Both the position numbers and the translations under genes were made by a program. From JAEUOS01 sp965279115 (GTDB lineage: Bacteria; Pseudomonadota; Gammaproteobacteria; Burkholderiales; JAEUOS01): 64,000 bases of DNA. Under the pieces are notes generated by a model. The model was not told the origin of the DNA, made no database searches, and saw nothing but the letters and a program-made list of their open reading frames with translations. The stretch spans positions 2,604,001 to 2,668,000 of the forward strand of contig OZ257137.1 in the NCBI GenBank assembly GCA_965279115.1, read 5' to 3'. Below are positions 59,796 through 64,000 of the stretch, in pieces. How positions within the stretch are numbered: the stretch's first letter is position 1; the number at the start of each line of letters is the position of its first letter.

Positions 59796-60884
59796 TCAGG
59801 TTTGCGCTGTTTCAAGTTTTGGCACACCGCCGGAAGCGCGCGGGTCATCGGCGTACAGCGCCTTGAAATCGAAGGTGCATTCGCGTCCCGCCTGCGGCGG
59901 CACGCCATTGGCGGCCATGAGGTTGAATTCTGCCGGCACGTCGCGGAAACCGGGGTCGTCGAGCCACAGGCGCACCAGACAGCGCGCGCGTTCCGGCTCG
60001 GGAAACTGCGTGAAGCCGGTGCGCGCGTGCAGCACCGCGTAGTTGTTGACCACCATCATGTCGCCGCGTCCGAGGGTGAACTCCACCCGGTTACGGGGTT
60101 CTTTCGCCACCGTGTCGAACATGTCGAGCGCCTCGATTTCCAGGTCGGTGAGCGGCACGCCGCGGCCCTTGTGGCCCGCCGCGATGCCGGCGCGCTGGTA
60201 GCGGCACGACAGCTGGCCGGCGCGCAGTGCGAACACCGGCGTGCGGTAGGGCGTGGTGGGTTCCTCGTCCGGCCCTTCCTCGCCCAGGCGGTGGTAGTGG
60301 AAGCCGTTATAGAGCGGCTCCAGCAGGTGCGGGGCACGCGCGAGAATCTCGTTGTGGATGGCCGCCGCCGAGGCCAGGTAGGACAGGCCGCCGCTTTGCG
60401 CCGGTTGCCAGCAGGCCAGCGCGATCATCGCGGTGATGTCGCTGTGCAGGCGCAGTTCCAGGTTGCTGCGGTACATGCGCGGCGTGGGGTCGGCGGCAGT
60501 GGCGTCGACTACCTCGGTGATCAGGTCGCCTTTCGCGTTCTGCGACAAGGCATGGCCGAAGCGCGTGCCGATGATCCAGGTGGCGGCGGTGAACTCGGCC
60601 TTGGTCAGCCCCTCGTAGGGCAGGCCGGTGATGAGCGCGAAGCCGCGTTCGCTGCGTACGTCTTCCACCGCGCGTTCGATGCGGCGGTTCAGCGCCGGCA
60701 GGTCGAAGTCGGCGCGGGTGGTGGTGTGCACCGTATCCGCGCGGCCGGCGACGGAAAGCCGCTTTGCCGCGGCAGCGAGTTCGCCGCGGGCGGGTGCGTC
60801 GAGGGGCAGCGAAAAGCGCTTGGGCAGGCCGACGCTTTCACGGGTCCAGCACATCGGCCCGGTGACGGGGGCTCGCTCGGTCAT
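59796..60884 (-). CDS. TauD/TfdA-family 2-oxoglutarate-dependent dioxygenase
   Basis: A 362-residue Fe(II)/2-oxoglutarate dioxygenase. Iron ligands are H147-x-D149 (LHSDI) and H286 (AVLHART); Arg near 301-305 would bind 2-oxoglutarate. TauD, TfdA and gamma-butyrobetaine-type enzymes share this plan; the substrate cannot be read. The proteins CoA-transferase and Bug receptor divergent from it hint at carboxylate or carnitine-like catabolism. GGAG 5 bases upstream supports ATG 60884. Confidence 0.88.
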   Translation of the reverse strand: MTERAPVTGPMCWTRESVGLPKRFSLPLDAPARGELAAAAKRLSVAGRADTVHTTTRADFDLPALNRRIERAVEDVRSERGFALITGLPYEGLTKAEFTAATWIIGTRFGHALSQNAKGDLITEVVDATAADPTPRMYRSNLELRLHSDITAMIALACWQPAQSGGLSYLASAAAIHNEILARAPHLLEPLYNGFHYHRLGEEGPDEEPTTPYRTPVFALRAGQLSCRYQRAGIAAGHKGRGVPLTDLEIEALDMFDTVAKEPRNRVEFTLGRGDMMVVNNYAVLHARTGFTQFPEPERARCLVRLWLDDPGFRDVPAEFNLMAANGVPPQAGRECTFDFKALYADDPRASGGVPKLETAQT

Positions 60885-61056
60885 CTTCTCTCCAGGGGGG
60901 CGCTTGCGGGGGTGCAGTGTCGCTGGCGTGGCAGTGCGCGTCAATGCCTGATCCTGATGTGCTTCTGCGTTTCGGCGCAAGCTGGCTTAAGCTTGCGGCT
61001 GCGTTCGCCCGGCGAGCGCGAGTCCGATACGAAGAACAAGGGGAAAGGAGACATTC

Positions 61057-62025
61057 ATGCGTTTGCAACACCTGTTGTGGGCAGCCGTTCTGGGAATGGC
61101 GTCTGTGGGCGCGCATGCCCAGGCGTATCCGTCGCGCCCGGTGAAGATTGTCGTGCCATTCGCCGCCGGCGGCGGGCCGGACGTGGAAACCCGGCGCCTC
61201 GCACCCAAACTGGCCGAGGCGCTCGGCGGCCCGGTGGTGGTGGAAAATCGCGTCGGCGCCGCCGGCATTGTCGCCGCCGAGGTTGTGGCGCAGTCGGCGC
61301 CGGATGGCTACACGCTGCTGGCGGGCGCGGTGTCGCAGGTGGTGCAAAAGCTGCTTCGGCCGGCGGCCAAATTCGATCCGCACACCAGCTTCATCCCGAT
61401 TTCGTTGACCGGGCTTTCGCCGGCTGTGCTGATCGTGCCGGTCGACTCGCCAATCAAGAGCGCCAAGGAGCTCGAAGAGGTGATTCGCGGCAAGCCCGGC
61501 CAGTTCAACTACGGGTCGGGCGGGGTCGGCACGGCTGCGCATATCGCCGGTGCGAGTTTCGCCAACCTTCTCAAACTCACCGCCACCCACGTGCCGTACC
61601 GCGGCTCGGTGGAGATCATGCCGGCGCTGTTGGGCGGGCAGATCCAGTTCGCGTTTCCGATTGCCGGCACCGGTGTGCCGCACGTGAAATCGGGCAAGGC
61701 GCGCGGCCTGGCGGTGACCGGCGCGAAGCGGCTCTCATCGCTGCCGGAGGTACCCACGCTCAAGGAGCTCTATGGCGACGACCTGATGGTGCAGGAATCG
61801 TGGGGCGGCCTGTGGGCTCCGGCCGGCACGCCCGCGCCGGTGATCGCGAAACTGTTTGCCGCCACCCGGCAGGCCATGGCCGACAAGGAATTGCGCGCGC
61901 AGTTCCAGGCCGGCGGCGCCGAAGTCGAGGTTTCCGCCTCGCCGGAAGAATTTGCCGCCTTCATGAAGGCGGAGTCGGCCAAGTGGGCCAAGCTGATCGC
62001 GCTGGCCGGCGTCAAGGCGGATTGA
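61057..62025 (+). CDS. Bug/TctC-family periplasmic solute receptor
   Basis: A 322-residue Bug receptor. Signal peptide to about residue 22 (ASVGAHAQ). RPVKIVVPFAAGG and VENRVGAAG...PDGYT are the family blocks. A strong AAAGGAGA precedes ATG 61057. Its stop is 4 bases before the class III CoA-transferase gene, so the pair is one transcript. Divergent from the TauD/TfdA gene by 172 bases, in which no clear promoter pair was seen. Confidence 0.92.
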   Translation: MRLQHLLWAAVLGMASVGAHAQAYPSRPVKIVVPFAAGGGPDVETRRLAPKLAEALGGPVVVENRVGAAGIVAAEVVAQSAPDGYTLLAGAVSQVVQKLLRPAAKFDPHTSFIPISLTGLSPAVLIVPVDSPIKSAKELEEVIRGKPGQFNYGSGGVGTAAHIAGASFANLLKLTATHVPYRGSVEIMPALLGGQIQFAFPIAGTGVPHVKSGKARGLAVTGAKRLSSLPEVPTLKELYGDDLMVQESWGGLWAPAGTPAPVIAKLFAATRQAMADKELRAQFQAGGAEVEVSASPEEFAAFMKAESAKWAKLIALAGVKAD

Positions 62026-62029
62026 AACC

Positions 62030-63259
62030 ATGTCACTGAACTCGCTGGAAGGCGTCCGCGTCGTCGACCTCTCGCACGTGATTGCCGGGCCGACCGCCTC
62101 GCACTACCTGGCGCTCGAGGGCGCCGAGGTCATCAAGGTGGAAAACCCCTGGGCCGGCGACATCCTGCGCGGCCGCGCCGCCGACAAGCTCGACGACGGC
62201 ATCTCCATCGGCTTTGCCGCCATCAATAGCGGCAAGAAGTCGCTCGCGATCGACCTGAAGGACGCACGTTGCCGGGAGATCCTCAAGGCGCTCATCAGGA
62301 CGGCGGATGTGTTCATCGAGAACTTCCGTCCCGGCGCGGTGGCGCGGCTCGGGTTCGACTACGCGGCCGTCAAGGCGATCAAGCCGGACATCGTCTATGC
62401 CTCCATCTCCGGTTTCGGCCAGGAGGGCGAATGGGGGCGGCGTGCCGCCTACGACCATGTGGTGCAGTCCGCGGTCGGCATGAGCATGTTGCAGGGCCTC
62501 GAAGGGGAAGACCCGCTGAAGGTGGGCTTTCCGGTGATCGACACCGCCACCGGCATGGTCGGCGCGCAGGCCCTGATGGCCGCGCTGCTGCGGCGTTTTC
62601 GCAAGGGCGAGGGCGCCTATCTCGACATTTCCATGGCCCAGGCGGCGCTGCAACTGATGTGGCCGGACGCGTCGCGCGCGGTGGTTACCGGCACGGATGG
62701 TCCGCGGGTGGGCAACCGCGGCTTTTCCGGCAGCCCGGGGGCTTCCACCTTTCGTTGCGCGGACGGCTGGATTTCCACCGCGGCCAACACCGGGCGGCAG
62801 TTCCGTGCTTTTTGCGAGGAACTGGGCTTGCCCGGCGTGCCCGACGATCTGACTTTGCTGGACGTGGATGCGATGGCGCGCGGCGTCGGTTTCGTGGTGC
62901 CGGTGGACGCGCCGCGCCTGCAGGCGCTGCTCGCCGAAGCGCTCAGCCGCCAGAAGGCCGCCGACATCGAGGCCCGGCTGGCGGCGCGCGACGTACCGTG
63001 CGCGCGGCTGGTGACGCTGGCGGAATTCATCAAGCGCGCCATGGCCGGCGGCATGCTCACCCTGCCCCTGCGGCGCACCGCTTACACGCACGGAACGCTC
63101 ACCGATTTTGGCGCCGGCTACAAGGTCAATGGTGCGGACGGACAGGCCCTGCCTCCCGCGCCGCGCCTGGGGCAACACACCGCGGCGATAATGGCGGAAC
63201 TGGGCATTCCTGCCGCCGAGCTTGCTTCGCTGGCTGCGGAGGGCCGTCTCAAGGCCTGA
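62030..63259 (+). CDS. Class III CoA-transferase (CaiB/BaiF family)
   Basis: A 409-residue family III CoA-transferase. N-terminal VRVVDLSHVIAGPTASHYLALEGAEVIKVE and the catalytic Asp in GFPVIDTATGMVGA (about residue 169) are diagnostic. It activates a carboxylic acid to its CoA thioester using another acyl-CoA as donor (formyl-, succinyl- or butyrobetainyl-type). Coupled to the Bug receptor 4 bases upstream, so it likely activates the imported acid. Confidence 0.92.
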   Translation: MSLNSLEGVRVVDLSHVIAGPTASHYLALEGAEVIKVENPWAGDILRGRAADKLDDGISIGFAAINSGKKSLAIDLKDARCREILKALIRTADVFIENFRPGAVARLGFDYAAVKAIKPDIVYASISGFGQEGEWGRRAAYDHVVQSAVGMSMLQGLEGEDPLKVGFPVIDTATGMVGAQALMAALLRRFRKGEGAYLDISMAQAALQLMWPDASRAVVTGTDGPRVGNRGFSGSPGASTFRCADGWISTAANTGRQFRAFCEELGLPGVPDDLTLLDVDAMARGVGFVVPVDAPRLQALLAEALSRQKAADIEARLAARDVPCARLVTLAEFIKRAMAGGMLTLPLRRTAYTHGTLTDFGAGYKVNGADGQALPPAPRLGQHTAAIMAELGIPAAELASLAAEGRLKA

Positions 63260-63303
63260 CCTGCGCGCTCGCAGGCGGCGGTTTTGGCGTGACTGGAGCA
63301 AGC

Positions 63304-63918
63304 ATGTTCGGGGTTGTCGACTATTGGGCTTTTGTCATTGCGGTGGTGGTGTTCCTGGCCATTCCGGGGCCCGGCAACCTGGCCATCATCACCTCCACCA
63401 GCAAGGGCGGCATCATCGGCGGGCTGGCTGCGACGCTGGGTGTGATTGCCGGCGACCAGGTGCTGATGTGGCTGGCGGTGGCGGGCGTGGCGACATTGCT
63501 CACCTCCAACCCGCGGGTGTTTTCGCTGGTGCAGTACGCCGGCGCGATCTACCTCGCCTGGCTGGGGGTGCGCATGGTGCTGTCCAGGCCAGGCGACGCG
63601 CCCATCCTCAACATGGAGCCGCGCCGTTTTTTCCGCCAGGCCATGCTGATCACCCTGCTCAACCCCAAGGCCATCGTGTTCTACATGGCGTTCTTCCCGC
63701 TGTTCGTCGACCCGGCGCGCCACCAGGGCATGGTCACCTTCGGCACGATGGCGCTGACCATCGCCTTCCTGACCTTCCTTTACTGTGTGACCGTGATCCT
63801 CATCACCCGTTTTGCTGCCGAGCGCATGCGCGCCAGCCCGCGCATGACCACCTGGCTCAACCGGGCGGCGGGTAGCCTGCTGGTTCTGTTCGGGGTCAAG
63901 CTGGCGCTGGGAAAATAG
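63304..63918 (+). CDS. LysE/RhtB-family exporter
   Basis: A 204-residue, six-helix LysE-superfamily transporter. Signature AIPGPGNLAIITSTSKGG at about residues 19-36 and LNPKAIVFYMAFFP near 118-131. It exports amino acids or similar small molecules. It follows the CoA-transferase by 44 bases on the same strand and may remove a toxic by-product, but co-function is uncertain. Confidence 0.9.
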   Translation: MFGVVDYWAFVIAVVVFLAIPGPGNLAIITSTSKGGIIGGLAATLGVIAGDQVLMWLAVAGVATLLTSNPRVFSLVQYAGAIYLAWLGVRMVLSRPGDAPILNMEPRRFFRQAMLITLLNPKAIVFYMAFFPLFVDPARHQGMVTFGTMALTIAFLTFLYCVTVILITRFAAERMRASPRMTTWLNRAAGSLLVLFGVKLALGK

Positions 63919-63934
63919 CCTTCCCGCGCGGCTT

Positions 63935-63940
63935 TATAAT
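63935..63940 (+). promoter_or_regulatory. Putative -10 element near window end
   Basis: A consensus TATAAT 17 bases after the LysE gene stop, with no clear -35. It probably belongs to a gene beginning beyond or at the window edge. An ATG at 63989 is followed by only three more codons, too little to support a gene call. Confidence 0.35.
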
Positions 63941-64000
63941 CACGGTTTCTGCTTCACCTCGGCTCCTTTCATCGGAACGACGGTCCTGATGGGCCCGCGC

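Noticed and set aside
59796..60884. Taurine dioxygenase (tauD) as source of sulfite
   Set aside because: The Fe/2-oxoglutarate motif defines only the superfamily; neighbours are a Bug receptor and a CoA-transferase, not tauABC.
59763..62039. Long open frame of 758 codons on the plus strand
   Set aside because: It crosses the TauD/TfdA gene antisense and the Bug gene out of frame; composition is typical of a shadow frame.
63989..64000. Start of a further gene at the right edge
   Set aside because: Only four codons remain in the window after the ATG, too few to support a gene.

Overview
The window is G+C-rich DNA from a Gram-negative heterotroph, most likely a betaproteobacterium of Burkholderiales type. 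The basis is eight Bug/TctC-type solute receptors, the order fmdB - DUF502 - aspS - nudB, the order uvrA / MFS - ssb, and dense short-gap operons. No rRNA, tRNA, CRISPR array, insertion sequence or phage gene was seen, and no stretch over 300 bases lacks a gene.

Region 1 (1-13746) looks like a complete sulfolactate module. The minus-strand unit suyA-suyB-slcC-comC-Bug-Bug-TPP enzyme would take up sulfolactate, interconvert its enantiomers and split (R)-sulfolactate into pyruvate and sulfite. A divergent GntR-type regulator faces it across two back-to-back promoters that share a palindrome. Downstream of the regulator are a SulP anion transporter, an unknown two-helix membrane protein and soeABC, a cytoplasmic quinone-dependent sulfite dehydrogenase. 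Together they could desulfonate, oxidise the toxic sulfite and move out the sulfate. The reaction assignments rest on known families; the joint role is inference.

Region 2 (13819-16607) is an ECF sigma factor of the long ECF42 type with DGPF/YCII, SRPBCC and PhnB-like proteins. Two of these genes carry the same promoter-like element, TGTCGA-N17-CGTCGT. Region 3 (16733-21687) is a chain of four tandem paralogous ABC_sub_bind receptors followed by a Bug receptor, all overlapping by 4 bases, with no permease and visibly lower G+C.

Region 4 (21727-28327) holds an exported transglutaminase-like protein, a TlpA thioredoxin, uvrA, an MFS exporter and ssb; ssb is followed by three consecutive hairpins. 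Region 5 (28441-32991) is a catabolic-looking operon: Gfo/Idh/MocA dehydrogenase, Bug receptor, NodB-type hydrolase and gamma-glutamyltransferase-like enzyme. Region 6 (33154-39526) is the housekeeping block fmdB-DUF502-aspS-(double DUF1330)-nudB, then a sensor kinase overlapping a single-domain receiver.

Region 7 (39572-49442) is mixed: an exported MetX-like hydrolase, an FAD oxidoreductase, a LytS/LytTR two-component operon with two small membrane proteins, a Bug receptor, a Gly/Cys-tailed membrane protein, and a GST-DoxX pair divergent from a LysR regulator. Region 8 (49456-63918) is accessory catabolism: Bug, hotdog thioesterase, Rieske oxygenase, AtzE-like amidase, NMT1-type receptor, a two-subunit ComDE-like TPP decarboxylase co-transcribed with a cytosine-deaminase-family amidohydrolase, a second amidohydrolase, two more Bug receptors, a TauD/TfdA dioxygenase, a class III CoA-transferase and a LysE exporter. 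Thirteen substrate-binding proteins occur in 64 kb without one visible membrane permease partner.
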